From Chryseobacterium contaminans (GTDB taxonomy: Bacteria; Bacteroidota; Bacteroidia; Flavobacteriales; Weeksellaceae), in the NCBI RefSeq assembly GCF_001684955.1, contig NZ_MAYF01000002.1, forward strand, positions 1 through 64,000: DNA of 64,000 bases, written 5' to 3'. Numbering within the stretch: the first letter of the stretch is position 1; each line of letters opens with the position of its first letter. A program made the translations under genes and the position numbers. Below the pieces are notes generated by a model. It saw only the letters and a program-made list of their open reading frames with translations. It was not told where the DNA came from and did not search any database. Positions 9,708-18,589 of this stretch are shown here, in pieces.

Positions 9708-10907
9708 TCAATCCTTGACAAACCGGCTGACAAACATCGCGGCGACAATATCTCCCACTGAATTTAACACAGTAGCCAAAGGATCTACCAAAGTTCCAAT
9801 AATCATTACGGCAGGAATGGCTTCCTGAGGCAATTTATACACCGAGATCATCAGCATTTCTCCAATATATCCGCCATTAGGTATTCCTCCCGCTACAATA
9901 CTCACAAAAACTGTAATTCCCAGAGCTAAAAGCAAGTTAGAAGGATCAAAAAAGTCTTTTCCAATAATTAAAAATGCTACATAGATTTTAATAATCGAAG
10001 ACATTGAAGACCCATTTTTATGCAGCGTTGTCCCAATAGGAATTACAAGATTGGCAATAGAATTCGGAATTCCGATCTTAGATGCAGCCTGTAAATTGGC
10101 AGGCATGGTTGCAAAGCTGCTGCAGGTACTTATTGCGGTAAGAGTAGGATAGATAGCGTTGGTCCAGAAACTTTTCACTCCTTTCTGTCCATTAGCCATA
10201 AATGCATAAATGGAAAAGAAAACAAGGAAGTAAATAATTCCGGCCACATAATACAATCCTAAAGGTTTCGCATAAAATCCAAAAAGCTGTGGCCCTAATG
10301 TAGCCACCTGGTAAGCAAAATAAGCTCCCAAACCAATCGGTGCCAGCTTCATTACCAATAACAGTAGCTCTTTCATCACTTCATATCCAGAGGCTATAAA
10401 AACCCTGAAAGGTTGTCCTGCATCTCCTGTTTTTCTGGCTGCAAAACCAGTCATGAAAGCAAAAATAAGAAGGGCCAGCATATTTTGTCTGGAGAATAAA
10501 GCTGTAAATTCACCCACAGTAAAGAAACTTACAATTCTATTTCCCCAACTATCCTCATTGGCAGCTTCTGTTATCATATCAGAGCTTCCGGAAACTCCCG
10601 AAACCGGAAAAAGATAAACAGCACAGATAGTGAAAACGGCAGCTGTAAGAATAAAAAACAGAAACGTTAGTGCCATAACAAGAATAATCTTCCCGAATTT
10701 GGATTGCTGCTCTAACGAGGCAATAGAATTGGATACCGCAAAGAATACCAGAGGTACAACACTTACAAAGAGAAGATTCAGAAATATATCTCCCAAAGGT
10801 TTAATGTATTCTACAAAACCAGGTGCAACAATTCCTATGATGCTTCCAATAGTAATTCCCAGAAGTAAAAATATAATTCCGGAATAGTTTTTCAGTACCT
10901 CTTTCAT
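9708..10907 (-). CDS. Dicarboxylate/amino acid:cation symporter (DAACS family)
   Basis: A 399-residue inner-membrane transporter taking up C4-dicarboxylates, glutamate or similar solutes with Na+ or H+. Hydrophobic segments fill most of the length. The re-entrant-loop signature appears as 'STCSSFATMPANL' (family form TSSSxATLP), followed by 'IPIGTTLHKNGSSM' and the cation-site motif 'NSVGD' near the C-terminus after 'PLATVL'. It is slightly shorter than E. coli GltP/DctA. It is transcribed divergently from cbpA, and a promoter box on the minus strand lies 15 bases before the ATG. Substrate preference cannot be read from the sequence. Confidence 0.92.
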   Translation of the reverse strand: MKEVLKNYSGIIFLLLGITIGSIIGIVAPGFVEYIKPLGDIFLNLLFVSVVPLVFFAVSNSIASLEQQSKFGKIILVMALTFLFFILTAAVFTICAVYLFPVSGVSGSSDMITEAANEDSWGNRIVSFFTVGEFTALFSRQNMLALLIFAFMTGFAARKTGDAGQPFRVFIASGYEVMKELLLLVMKLAPIGLGAYFAYQVATLGPQLFGFYAKPLGLYYVAGIIYFLVFFSIYAFMANGQKGVKSFWTNAIYPTLTAISTCSSFATMPANLQAASKIGIPNSIANLVIPIGTTLHKNGSSMSSIIKIYVAFLIIGKDFFDPSNLLLALGITVFVSIVAGGIPNGGYIGEMLMISVYKLPQEAIPAVMIIGTLVDPLATVLNSVGDIVAAMFVSRFVKD

Positions 10908-10921
10908 GTGGTAGTTTTTAT

Positions 10922-10929
10922 CAAAGATA
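10922..10929 (-). promoter_or_regulatory. -7 promoter box of the symporter gene
   Basis: On the minus strand the bases read TATCTTTG, an exact TAnnTTTG match, 14 bases before the ATG. It lies back to back with the cbpA promoter box 47 bases away. Confidence 0.6.
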
Positions 10930-10976
10930 AGTTTATTTTTAACACTTCGTTATGCAATTTTCAGACCTAAAATTCA

Positions 10977-10984
10977 TAAATTTG
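10977..10984 (+). promoter_or_regulatory. -7 promoter box of cbpA
   Basis: The bases read TAAATTTG, an exact TAnnTTTG match, 16 bases before the cbpA ATG. This leaves a very short leader. Confidence 0.6.
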
Positions 10985-11000
10985 AGTAAACATCGTTTCT

Positions 11001-11912
11001 ATGGCTTATATAGATTACTATAAAATTTTAGGCGTAGATAAAAGCGCAACCCAGGATGATATCAAAAAGGCTTACCGGAAATTGGCCAGAAAACTGCATC
11101 CGGACCTTAATCCTGATGATAAAGAATCAGAAAGAAAATTCAAAGAGCTGAATGAAGCCAATGAAGTGCTCAGTAATCCGGAAAATCGTGCAAAGTATGA
11201 TAAGTACGGAGAAAACTGGAAGCATGGCGAAGAATATGAAAAAGCTCAACAGCAGCAAAGGCAGTATCAGCAACACCAGAACTACGGTGGTGGTTTCTCT
11301 GGTGCAGATTTTGGTGAAGGCGAAGATTTTTCAGATTTCTTCCAGAATATGTTTGGCGGATCTGGCGGCTTTGGTAAAAGTTCAAGAGGAAGAGCTTCAG
11401 GAAAGTTCAAAGGCCAGGATGTACAGGCAGAATTAACCCTGAATTTAAGAGATGCCGCTGTAACTCATCCGCAAACTTTTGAAATTAATGGTAAAAAAGT
11501 AAGAATCACAATTCCTGCCGGAGTTTATGATGGGCAGAAGATCAAATTAAAAGGCCATGGAAATCCGGGAGTAAATGGAGGCCCAAGCGGGGATCTTTAC
11601 ATTACTTTTAATATTCCAATAGATCCTGATTTTGAAAGAGTAGGAGATGATCTTAAAACAAAGGTTGCCATTGATCTGTATACTGCAGTTTTAGGCGGAG
11701 ATGTAAAGGTAAATACATTAAATGGAAGCGTCAATCTTAAAGTAAAACCGGAAACCCAAAGCGGAATGACCGTAAGACTGAAAGGAAAAGGCTTCCCTGT
11801 ATACAAGAAAGAAGGAGAACATGGCGATCTTTTTGTGACCTATGAAGTGAAACTGCCTACGAATCTTACCGATAAGCAGAAAGATCTTTTTGAACAACTT
11901 AAAAATTCTTAG
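11001..11912 (+). CDS. cbpA: CbpA-type J-domain co-chaperone (DnaJ family, no zinc finger)
   Basis: A 303-residue cytoplasmic co-chaperone that stimulates DnaK ATPase and delivers substrates. The J domain is residues 1-70 with the essential His-Pro-Asp in '[10 protein letters not shown]'. A Gln-rich and Gly/Phe-rich linker (about 80-130) and the DnaJ C-terminal substrate-binding domain ('[17 protein letters not shown]', 'IRVTIPAG'-like '[19 protein letters not shown]') follow. The CxxCxGxG zinc-finger repeats of DnaJ are absent, which marks the CbpA class. A CbpM gene follows after 3 bases, confirming the assignment. Confidence 0.93.
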   Translation: MAYIDYYKILGVDKSATQDDIKKAYRKLARKLHPDLNPDDKESERKFKELNEANEVLSNPENRAKYDKYGENWKHGEEYEKAQQQQRQYQQHQNYGGGFSGADFGEGEDFSDFFQNMFGGSGGFGKSSRGRASGKFKGQDVQAELTLNLRDAAVTHPQTFEINGKKVRITIPAGVYDGQKIKLKGHGNPGVNGGPSGDLYITFNIPIDPDFERVGDDLKTKVAIDLYTAVLGGDVKVNTLNGSVNLKVKPETQSGMTVRLKGKGFPVYKKEGEHGDLFVTYEVKLPTNLTDKQKDLFEQLKNS

Positions 11913-11915
11913 GCT

Positions 11916-12218
11916 ATGAGTGAAAGAATATCACGGGAAGAACTCGTAAGAATATACAATATAGAAATCACCTTTTTTGATGAGCTTGTAGATTATGGGC
12001 TTTTAACGGTACATATTGAAGATGATATTCATTATCTGATGTATGAAGACCTGCCGGATTTGGAAAAATTTGCTAATTGGCATTATGACCTTGAAATTAA
12101 TCTTCCAGGTCTGGAAGTAATTCATAATATGCTGAAGAAACTGGAAGCTTTAAAAAGAAGAAACAGAGAACTGATGAATAAACTTTCAGCAATCAGTGAC
12201 CAATATGAAGATATTTAG
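11916..12218 (+). CDS. cbpM: Chaperone modulator CbpM
   Basis: A 100-residue protein, 3 bases downstream of cbpA in the same operon. CbpM binds the CbpA J domain and inhibits its action on DnaK. It has the MerR-like N-terminal helix pattern ('ISREELVRIYNIEITFFDEL'), the acidic centre 'HIEDDIHYLMYEDLPDLEKF', and a C-terminal helix with leucine heptads ending 'MNKLSAISDQYEDI'. Length and position match the family. Confidence 0.88.
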   Translation: MSERISREELVRIYNIEITFFDELVDYGLLTVHIEDDIHYLMYEDLPDLEKFANWHYDLEINLPGLEVIHNMLKKLEALKRRNRELMNKLSAISDQYEDI

Positions 12219-12220
12219 CT

Positions 12221-12228
12221 TAGTTTTG
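12221..12228 (+). promoter_or_regulatory. -7 promoter box of the YcxB-like gene
   Basis: TAGTTTTG is an exact TAnnTTTG match three bases after the cbpM stop and 27 bases before the preferred ATG at 12256. Confidence 0.5.
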
Positions 12229-12255
12229 TAGCTTTTTAAAGCAACAATGTATATT

Positions 12256-12783
12256 ATGAGTGAGGAAAAAGTGATTATATTAAAACCTGAAAGGAAGAAC
12301 TTTGAAGAGATTTATTTTAGCGGAAGTCAGGGCAGCCTGCTTTTTTCTCCTACCACGAAGGGTAAAACGATCACGACAATTGCTGCCGCTGTTATTTTAC
12401 TGATTGCATTTCTTCTGAAAGATAATTTTAGTAAAGAAAGTCAGGGTATTTTATATTTTTTCAGCTTTATCTTATTGCTTTGTGCTGTTTATTTATCTGT
12501 AAGTGTCAATAAAGTTTCAAGATGGAAAAAACAGGTTAACCAATATCTGAACACATTGGAAAAATGCAAAATTTACGAAATCAGAATAGAACAGAATTTT
12601 TTTACAGTCAATATTGATGGTGAAAAAGAAACCAGCGAATGGAAAGATTTCGAGTTTTTTGATAGCAATCATGATTTTATTTCTCTTGAAGGAAAATACA
12701 GTTATATGTTTCCCAGAAAATCAATGAGTGAAAGAGATTATTCTTTTCTGAAGACCATTTTAAAAGATAAAATCCAGGCATAA
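12256..12783 (+). CDS. YcxB-like two-helix membrane protein (function unknown)
   Basis: A 175-residue protein with two adjacent membrane segments (about residues 37-53 and 62-81, 'GILYFFSFILLLCAVYLSVS'). A soluble C-terminal half reads like the YcxB domain: a β-rich stretch 'IRIEQNFFTVNIDGEKETSE', then 'WKDFEFFDSNHDFISLEGK', then 'MFPRKSM' and a closing helix. YcxB-domain proteins are of unknown function. ATG 12256 is preferred; an in-frame ATG at 12247 would add three residues. A promoter box precedes it and a strong bidirectional terminator follows, so it is probably monocistronic. Confidence 0.65.
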   Translation: MSEEKVIILKPERKNFEEIYFSGSQGSLLFSPTTKGKTITTIAAAVILLIAFLLKDNFSKESQGILYFFSFILLLCAVYLSVSVNKVSRWKKQVNQYLNTLEKCKIYEIRIEQNFFTVNIDGEKETSEWKDFEFFDSNHDFISLEGKYSYMFPRKSMSERDYSFLKTILKDKIQA

Positions 12784-12784
12784 A

Positions 12785-12816
12785 AAAATCAGAGCAAAAT
12801 GCTCTGATTTTTATTT
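12785..12816. terminator. Bidirectional terminator between convergent genes
   Basis: A perfect 12-bp stem (AAAATCAGAGCA / TGCTCTGATTTT) with a 3-base loop, flanked by an A-run on the left and a T-run on the right. It can end both the YcxB-like gene and the minus-strand cysteine synthase gene. Confidence 0.9.
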
Positions 12817-12834
12817 TTATAATGTTTTGTCTCG

Positions 12835-13818
12835 TTAATCCAGCCACCCCATTTCCTTCATCCATTCATCATTGTAGATCTTTCCTACATATCTTGAACC
12901 GTGGTCGTGAAGCAATACTACAATCACATCATCTTTAGTGAACTGATCTTTCATCTGAACCAATGATGCGATAGCACTTCCTGCTGAATATCCGCAGAAA
13001 ATTCCTTCTTCTTTAGCCAGTTTTCTTGCGTAGATCGCTCCATCTTTATCCGTTACTTTTTCAAAGTGATCAATAACAGACATATCATAATTTTCAGGAA
13101 TGATATCTTCACCAATTCCCTCAGTAATATAAGTGTAAGCGTGATCGTAATGCAATTCTCCTGTTTCGTGGAATTCTTTAAGGATAGAACCATATGTATC
13201 AACTCCGATTACTTTAATATCCTTATTTTTTTCCTTGAAGAAGGTTCCACATCCTGTAATAGTACCTCCTGTTCCGGCACCTACTACAAAGTGAGTAAGC
13301 TTTCCTTCTGTTTGTTCCCAGATCTCAGGGGCTGTAGACTCATAGTGAGCAGCCCTGTTAGATAAATTATCATATTGGTTTACATACCATCCGTTCTCAG
13401 TTTCTTTTGCCAGTCTTTTAGATACTGAATAATAAGAACGCGGATCAGTAGGTTTTACATCGGTAGGACAAACAATTACCTCAGCTCCTACAGCGCGAAG
13501 GATATCACATTTTTCTTTAGATTGCTTGGAATTAGTAACAAAGATACATTTGTACCCTTTGATGATAGCAGCTAATGCCAATCCCATCCCTGTATTTCCG
13601 GAAGTTCCTTCAATAATAGTTCCTCCAGGTTTTAATCTGCCGTCTTTTTCAGCATCTTCAATCATTTTAAGAGCCATTCTGTCTTTTACAGAGTTTCCAG
13701 GGTTGAATGTCTCTACTTTTGCTAAAACTAATGCCGGAAAATCTTCACCCAGCACATTGTTAAGTTTTACCAATGGTGTGTTTCCTATAGTTTCTAGGAT
13801 ATTTTTTGCGTATTTCAT
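12835..13818 (-). CDS. PLP-dependent cysteine synthase / cystathionine β-synthase-like enzyme
   Basis: A 327-residue cytoplasmic fold-type II PLP enzyme that replaces the β-substituent of (O-acetyl)serine with sulfide or homocysteine. The PLP lysine is Lys45 in 'NSVKDRM'; the substrate loop is 'GTSGNTGMG' and the phosphate loop 'GAGTGGTITG'. The C-terminal 'LLHDHGSRYVGKIYNDEWM' resembles the catalytic core of cystathionine β-synthases more than CysK or CysM, but the CBS regulatory pair is absent. It therefore could make cystathionine or cysteine; the sequence does not decide. A promoter box lies 20 bases before the start. Confidence 0.88.
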   Translation of the reverse strand: MKYAKNILETIGNTPLVKLNNVLGEDFPALVLAKVETFNPGNSVKDRMALKMIEDAEKDGRLKPGGTIIEGTSGNTGMGLALAAIIKGYKCIFVTNSKQSKEKCDILRAVGAEVIVCPTDVKPTDPRSYYSVSKRLAKETENGWYVNQYDNLSNRAAHYESTAPEIWEQTEGKLTHFVVGAGTGGTITGCGTFFKEKNKDIKVIGVDTYGSILKEFHETGELHYDHAYTYITEGIGEDIIPENYDMSVIDHFEKVTDKDGAIYARKLAKEEGIFCGYSAGSAIASLVQMKDQFTKDDVIVVLLHDHGSRYVGKIYNDEWMKEMGWLD

Positions 13819-13837
13819 AAATGTTTTATATGCGGTG

Positions 13838-13845
13838 CAAAGATA
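13838..13845 (-). promoter_or_regulatory. -7 promoter box of the cysteine synthase-like gene
   Basis: On the minus strand the bases read TATCTTTG, an exact TAnnTTTG match, 20 bases before the ATG. Confidence 0.6.
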
Positions 13846-13935
13846 ATGCTTTTAAAATTATCCGTACTGAGAGCATGCATAATTACAGCTCAAAACAGAT
13901 CATTAAAAGCTTATTTTAAACTCCAATAATAAGGT

Positions 13936-15165
13936 TTAATTGTATTTAATAGCCTTCACTGGAGAAATCTTACTGATAAGATAACTTGGAATAATTAAGG
14001 CAAGAGCAGAGATAAGCAAAATTCCTAATGAAATGGAAACAATAGCAATAGGGTTAAGATCAACCGGAACAGTGCTAACATAATAATTTTCAGGATTAAG
14101 TTTAATTACTCCAAAGAATTTCTGAATAAGAATTAACCCCAATCCAATGGCATTTCCATACAAAAGACCCGGAATCATAATGATTAGGGTATAATTGATA
14201 AAGGTAGCCCTGATCTGAGCATTGCTGGCTCCTAAGGTCTTAAGTAGCCCGATGGAATTGGTCCTTTCAATAATCAGGATAAGAAGAACCATGATAATAT
14301 TGATAACCACTACAATCAGCATAATGATGATAATGAGAGCAATATTGGTATCGAAAATACTGATCCAGTCTGTAATTTGTGGGAATTTTTCAGTAGCTTT
14401 TTCAGCATAGTTTTTATAACCGATTAGTTTTTCAATATCGGGGAAATCCTTGTCTATATCATTAACATTTTTCAGGAAAATATCAATGCCTCCAATCTCG
14501 TCAGGTTTCATATCCTGAATCTTTCTCGCGTGGTTAATTCCTCCAATTACAAATTGTTCATCAATAAGTTTGATATCAGTTCTATAAATTCCGATGATTT
14601 TAAACTTACGGTACAAAGGTTTTTGGTCTGCTTTTAAGAAAACAGTAACAATACTGTCATTCACTTTAAGGTGCAGATCATTGGCTATTTTCTGTGAAAC
14701 TGCCACATCATTATTAAAACCTACTTCTGTTACTTTTGGAGTGGTTCCGGCAATAAGGAATTTTTTAAATCGTAAGCTGTCGAAGTCTTTTCCGATTCCT
14801 TTAAATATAATTCCCGCAAAATTATGCTCATTACGCATAATCCCAGTAACAGTTACATATTTTTGAATGCTTTCAACGTCCGGAAGTTGCTTGATCTTGG
14901 CAATATTCAGTCCCTGATTATCTAAAACCGAAGTGTTATAAGAAGAATTGGATCGGGTTGATCTTACCGTAATGTGTCCGCTGAAATCTGCGAGCCTCTC
15001 TTTAATAGCTTTTTTGGAACCGAATCCTGTGGCTACGGTAATCAGGGAAACAATGATTCCCAATGCTACAGAAAGCCTGCCAATGAAGATGATAACCCTT
15101 GAAAGGTTATTTTTGTTATCTTTGGAAAACGCTATTTTTCTAGAGAAATATAAAGGAAACTTCAA
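13936..15165 (-). CDS. FtsX-like ABC transporter permease (LolC/LolE type)
   Basis: A 409-residue inner-membrane permease of the type that, with a LolD-like ATPase, extracts lipoproteins from the membrane. It has an N-terminal membrane helix ('VIIFIGRLSVALGIIVSLIT'), a periplasmic MacB/LolC-like core of about 200 residues, and three C-terminal helices ('IALIIIIMLIVVVINIIMVL' the first), ending with the typical 'KISPVKAIKYN'. I chose a TTG start at 15165 because homologues begin near 'KFPLYFSRKIAFSKDN'; the next in-frame ATG at 15234 would overlap the divergent signal peptide. No partner ATPase is in the window. Confidence 0.85.
   Translation of the reverse strand: MKFPLYFSRKIAFSKDNKNNLSRVIIFIGRLSVALGIIVSLITVATGFGSKKAIKERLADFSGHITVRSTRSNSSYNTSVLDNQGLNIAKIKQLPDVESIQKYVTVTGIMRNEHNFAGIIFKGIGKDFDSLRFKKFLIAGTTPKVTEVGFNNDVAVSQKIANDLHLKVNDSIVTVFLKADQKPLYRKFKIIGIYRTDIKLIDEQFVIGGINHARKIQDMKPDEIGGIDIFLKNVNDIDKDFPDIEKLIGYKNYAEKATEKFPQITDWISIFDTNIALIIIIMLIVVVINIIMVLLILIIERTNSIGLLKTLGASNAQIRATFINYTLIIMIPGLLYGNAIGLGLILIQKFFGVIKLNPENYYVSTVPVDLNPIAIVSISLGILLISALALIIPSYLISKISPVKAIKYN
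15117..15124 (+). promoter_or_regulatory. Candidate -7 box for the NamZ-type gene, inside the divergent permease
   Basis: TATCTTTG is an exact TAnnTTTG match 45 bases before the ATG at 15170; a second match, TATTTTTG, is at 15108-15115. Both lie inside the minus-strand permease gene, so chance matches are possible. Confidence 0.3.
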
Positions 15166-15169
15166 GCTT

Positions 15170-16366
15170 ATGAATTTAGATTTCAAAATTAAAAATTTAC
15201 TTCTGATTTGCCTAATTTTTTTAGGAGTATTCAACCAATATTATTCTCAAACTCAAGTTCAACCGGATTTTAAAACCGGGGCAGATCAGCCAGAACTTTA
15301 TTTACCTTTACTAAAGGATAAGACGATTGGAGTAGTAACCAACCAGACAGGTTTAATGAGCGATAGAACCCATCTGGTGGATTTTTTAGTGAAAAACGGA
15401 GTGAAGATCAAAGCTATTTTTGCCCCTGAACATGGTTTCAGAGGTGATGCTGATGCCGGAGCAAAAGTGAAAAATGGAGTAGATGTTAAAACAGGAATTC
15501 CAATTGTATCTCTCTATGGAAATAATAAAAAGCCTACACCTGAGCAATTAAAAGGAATTGATGTTGTGGTTTTTGATATTCAGGATGTAGGAGTAAGATT
15601 CTATACTTATATTTCTACTTTAACTTACCTGATGGAAGCGGGAGCTGAAAATAATGTCGAAGTAATGGTATTGGATCGCCCCAATCCACACGATGGTTAT
15701 ACTGACGGACCTGTTTTGAAAAAAAAATGGACAAGTTTCGTGGGAATGCACGAAGTTCCGGTAGTATATGGACTTACTATTGGTGAGTACGGGAAAATGG
15801 TGAATGGAGAAAAGTGGCTGAAAAATGGAGTTCAGGCAAAATATACCTTAATTCAAATGAAAAACTACCACAAAAAGCAACGTTACCCGATGCTGGATAA
15901 ACCATCTCCAAATTTACCTAATGATAAAGCCATTAATTTATATCCAAGTTTATGCTTTTTTGAAGGAACTCAGGTTTCTGTAGGAAGAGGTACTGAACAG
16001 CCTTTCCAGATCTATGGTTCACCATGGACTGAAAACCTTCCTTATAAGTTTACTCCCAAACCAAGTTATGGGGCAAAAGATCCATTTTTAAACGGAAAAT
16101 TGTGTTATGGTGAAGATCTTTCCAACTATCCTAAGGATTTGAGAGAACTGAACCTTGAATGGGTAATCAAAGCTTACCAGAACTATAAAAACCCTCAGCT
16201 GGATTTCTTTTTGAAAAATCTTTGGTTTGATACTCTTTCCGGAACCGATGAACTCAGAAAGCAGATTATTGCCGGGAAATCAATTCCGGAAATTAAAGCT
16301 TCATGGAAGAAAGATCTGGAAGATTTTGAAAAGATCAGAACCCGATATGTGATGTATGGGGATTAA
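15170..16366 (+). CDS. namZ: DUF1343 family, exo-β-N-acetylmuramidase NamZ-like
   Basis: A 398-residue exported protein of the DUF1343/NamZ family, which removes terminal N-acetylmuramic acid from peptidoglycan fragments (family GH171). The start at 15170 gives a signal peptide ('LLLICLIFLGVFNQYYSQ'). Conserved blocks are 'FAPEHGFRGDADAGAKV', 'FDIQDVGVRFYTYISTL', 'VLDRPNPHDG', 'VVYGLTIGEYGKMVNGE' and 'FFEGTQVSVGRGTEQPFQ'. The frame continues open upstream to 14948 but that part is the antisense of the permease. A role in cell-wall recycling or in feeding on bacterial wall debris is inferred. Confidence 0.88.
   Translation: MNLDFKIKNLLLICLIFLGVFNQYYSQTQVQPDFKTGADQPELYLPLLKDKTIGVVTNQTGLMSDRTHLVDFLVKNGVKIKAIFAPEHGFRGDADAGAKVKNGVDVKTGIPIVSLYGNNKKPTPEQLKGIDVVVFDIQDVGVRFYTYISTLTYLMEAGAENNVEVMVLDRPNPHDGYTDGPVLKKKWTSFVGMHEVPVVYGLTIGEYGKMVNGEKWLKNGVQAKYTLIQMKNYHKKQRYPMLDKPSPNLPNDKAINLYPSLCFFEGTQVSVGRGTEQPFQIYGSPWTENLPYKFTPKPSYGAKDPFLNGKLCYGEDLSNYPKDLRELNLEWVIKAYQNYKNPQLDFFLKNLWFDTLSGTDELRKQIIAGKSIPEIKASWKKDLEDFEKIRTRYVMYGD
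15184..15191 (-). promoter_or_regulatory. Candidate -7 box for the permease, inside the divergent NamZ-type gene
   Basis: On the minus strand the bases read TAATTTTG, an exact TAnnTTTG match, 18 bases before the chosen TTG start at 15165. It supports that start over the ATG at 15234, which would lie upstream of the promoter. Confidence 0.35.
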
Positions 16367-16417
16367 TAATATGTCTTAAAGTAACTTCCAGCCTCGTGCT
16401 TCCAGCTTCCACTTTTT

Positions 16418-16624
16418 TTAATCAAAATTGTGGGGTGGGGTTTTATCATTCTTGCCCTTATTTAATATAAAGAGACCTATTGTTAAGCCAACAACTCCTG
16501 CAAAAGCAGTTAATGAGGCTCTTTGTAGTTTATCTGGAAGATCATTTCCGAGGTAGTTCATTAAAAAAAGGATCACAAAAGTGATTACAGAAATGATAAT
16601 ATGGTTTTTTCCGAATGGCTTCAT
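16418..16624 (-). CDS. Small two-helix membrane protein
   Basis: A 68-residue protein with two hydrophobic helices ('IIISVITFVILFLMNYLG' and 'ASLTAFAGVVGLTIGLFILN') and charged ends. I recognise no family. It begins 4 bases after the DUF3575 gene ends on the same strand, which supports it as the last gene of a three-gene operon with the thioredoxin-like protein. Confidence 0.65.
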   Translation of the reverse strand: MKPFGKNHIIISVITFVILFLMNYLGNDLPDKLQRASLTAFAGVVGLTIGLFILNKGKNDKTPPHNFD

Positions 16625-16628
16625 TGTA

Positions 16629-17255
16629 TTATTTAAATTTATAAGAAATCATCACACCACCTCTGTAAGGGATAATTTCTCCACTTTTGTTAAATTTCTC
16701 TGCTACATCATAACGCCTTCCTGTTGTTCTGTCATAGCCTTTATAAAAACTTTGTGAAGTTCCTATGGTCGCATAAAGGTCAAGGTTCCAACGGTCAGAT
16801 AATTGAAACTGATAGCCTCCCGTAATTCCTAACATAATAGAATAACCTTTTTGGTAAAGATTAGAATTCATAATGTATTCTCCGTCTTCTTTTTGAGTAA
16901 TATCATCATTCCAATAATTCCATTTTGCAGCATTATAAGCAGCAACAGAAAGATTAACTCCTATATACCAGTGCTTAAAGGCTTCTTTGAAATAATATCT
17001 TCCTTCGACAGAAGCGGAATAAAATTGTAATTCATGTCCTGCAAAAGACTTCCATGGTGAGATAAAGACATCTCCCTGAAGGGTATATTTAGGCCTGATC
17101 TGCTTTTCTATACCCAGATTGAAAATACCTATTGGTAAAAAAAGAGCATTACCTTTTACATACAAACTTTTCTCATCGCTTTGTTCCTGCTCCTGTGCCT
17201 TAAGTGAACCTATGCTCAGGAATGCCAAAGCACCCATTAATACTCTGTATTTCAT
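16629..17255 (-). CDS. DUF3575 family outer-membrane β-barrel protein
   Basis: A 208-residue protein with a signal peptide ('MKYRVLMGALAFLSIGSLKA', cut before QEQEQ) and alternating β-strands typical of a small barrel. Strand segments include 'NALFLPIGIFNLGIEKQI', 'FYSASVEGRYYFKEAFKHWY' and the terminal 'YRGGVMISYKFK'. DUF3575 proteins of Bacteroidota have this layout; their role is unknown. ATG 17255 is preferred to the TTG just before it. It starts 6 bases after the thioredoxin-like gene, so the two are cotranscribed. Confidence 0.8.
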   Translation of the reverse strand: MKYRVLMGALAFLSIGSLKAQEQEQSDEKSLYVKGNALFLPIGIFNLGIEKQIRPKYTLQGDVFISPWKSFAGHELQFYSASVEGRYYFKEAFKHWYIGVNLSVAAYNAAKWNYWNDDITQKEDGEYIMNSNLYQKGYSIMLGITGGYQFQLSDRWNLDLYATIGTSQSFYKGYDRTTGRRYDVAEKFNKSGEIIPYRGGVMISYKFK

Positions 17256-17261
17256 CAAGTG

Positions 17262-18437
17262 TTATTTTATTTGTTTTAATAATTCTTCCGCTAATTTAGA
17301 ATCTCTGTTGGCCTGAACGGCTATATTTTTAGACATTTCAGCATAATTTTTGGCTACTTCTTTATTTCCTGTTAAGAAATAAAGTTTAGCTAAGATGTAT
17401 GTGTTTTCTGAAGTTTCACCTCTCATCACAGACTTTTCTGCCCATTCAGTTGCTTTTTTTAGTGAAGATGGTGTTTGTACATGATCTGCAAATACCCATG
17501 CTGCTCTTAAAAGTTCATCTGGACTGAATCCATCCGGATTTTTATAATAATCTAAAGCTGCTTTTTCGTATTCTGGAAAATTGGCATTTAATTCATAGTA
17601 GTGAAGTTTCGTCTGGCTGAGCTTTGTATTCGCGGCTTGTTTTCCTACCAATGGTTCAGCCATTTTCATGAAGTACTCATCGTTGATTTTTTTGTTTTTA
17701 TCATCAATGGATTGTTCTACAATTTTTGACAGTTTTATCTGGCCATCAAATTCATTGTATGTTTCTTCAGGAAGGTATTTGATGATCTCTGCTTTTCTGG
17801 AAGTAAAAGCTTTATAATTGGCATCTTCAGCTGATTTCAGGAAAAACAGCATATATCCGATTTCTTCTTTTGAAAGAGGATCAGAAGCTTTTTTGTTCTC
17901 AAAATATCTCTCAGAAGCCTTTTTGGCGAACTCGTAATCAGTATCAGAATTAAGCTTCATAATATTGATCAGGAATTCAGGATCTTTTTCTCCGTTAGCA
18001 AACCTTTCTTTAAGGGAACCTTTTTTATTCCCTTGCGAATTGATATCCTGAGCCATTGTCACAAACATACTTTCTTCCATATACCCCGTATTTCTGGAAA
18101 CAAGCTCACCTTCACCGTTCAGGAAAAGGTAAGTAGGATAAGAGCGGACTCCAAATTTGGTGGCAAGGTCTCTTCCTTCTCCTTTTTCCATATCAAATCT
18201 TGCATTAATGAAGTTGGTATTGAAATATTCTCTCACAGATTTCTGAGGAAAAACATTTTTTTCCATCATTTTGCACGGCCCACACCATGAAGCATACGCA
18301 TCAATAAAAACCAATTTCTTTTCTTTTTTGGCTTTGGCTATAATTTCCTTAAATGGTAGTTCCTGAAACTGTATAGTCTCTTGAGCAGAGATGGCAATAG
18401 AGCAAACAATAGATATCCCGGAGATGATCTTCTTCAT
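17262..18437 (-). CDS. Exported thioredoxin-like protein with helical-repeat C-terminus
   Basis: A 391-residue periplasmic protein with a signal peptide ('MKKIISGISIVCSIAISAQ'). Its N-terminal thioredoxin domain has the redox pair in 'WCGPC' (residues 51-55) and 'GVRSYPTYLFL' with the cis-proline. The remainder (about 150-391) is α-helical with TPR-like pairs ('ELLRAAWVFADHVQTPSSLK', 'TYILAKLYFLTGNKEVAKNY'). The arrangement is common in Bacteroidota exported thioredoxins; the client is unknown, but the operon with a β-barrel protein suggests envelope disulfide handling. ATG 18437 is preferred to a TTG at 18443. Confidence 0.85.
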   Translation of the reverse strand: MKKIISGISIVCSIAISAQETIQFQELPFKEIIAKAKKEKKLVFIDAYASWCGPCKMMEKNVFPQKSVREYFNTNFINARFDMEKGEGRDLATKFGVRSYPTYLFLNGEGELVSRNTGYMEESMFVTMAQDINSQGNKKGSLKERFANGEKDPEFLINIMKLNSDTDYEFAKKASERYFENKKASDPLSKEEIGYMLFFLKSAEDANYKAFTSRKAEIIKYLPEETYNEFDGQIKLSKIVEQSIDDKNKKINDEYFMKMAEPLVGKQAANTKLSQTKLHYYELNANFPEYEKAALDYYKNPDGFSPDELLRAAWVFADHVQTPSSLKKATEWAEKSVMRGETSENTYILAKLYFLTGNKEVAKNYAEMSKNIAVQANRDSKLAEELLKQIK

Positions 18438-18589
18438 TTTCAATTAAGATTTGAAGCGAAGATAAATAAATTTCAAAATATAGAAGCTGGAATCTGAAGG
18501 TTGAATGTTGATATTAACTAATTTTAAGACTTACCTTTTTTAATTGTGATTCTCTTGCCTATCTTTTCTGTGATTAAAAATAACTGTAT

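Noticed and set aside
13526-13846. 106-codon plus-strand frame
   Set aside because: It is antisense to the PLP-binding part of the cysteine synthase-like gene.
14948-15169. Upstream extension of the NamZ-type gene
   Set aside because: The frame is open but antisense to the permease N-terminus; a proper signal peptide begins at ATG 15170.
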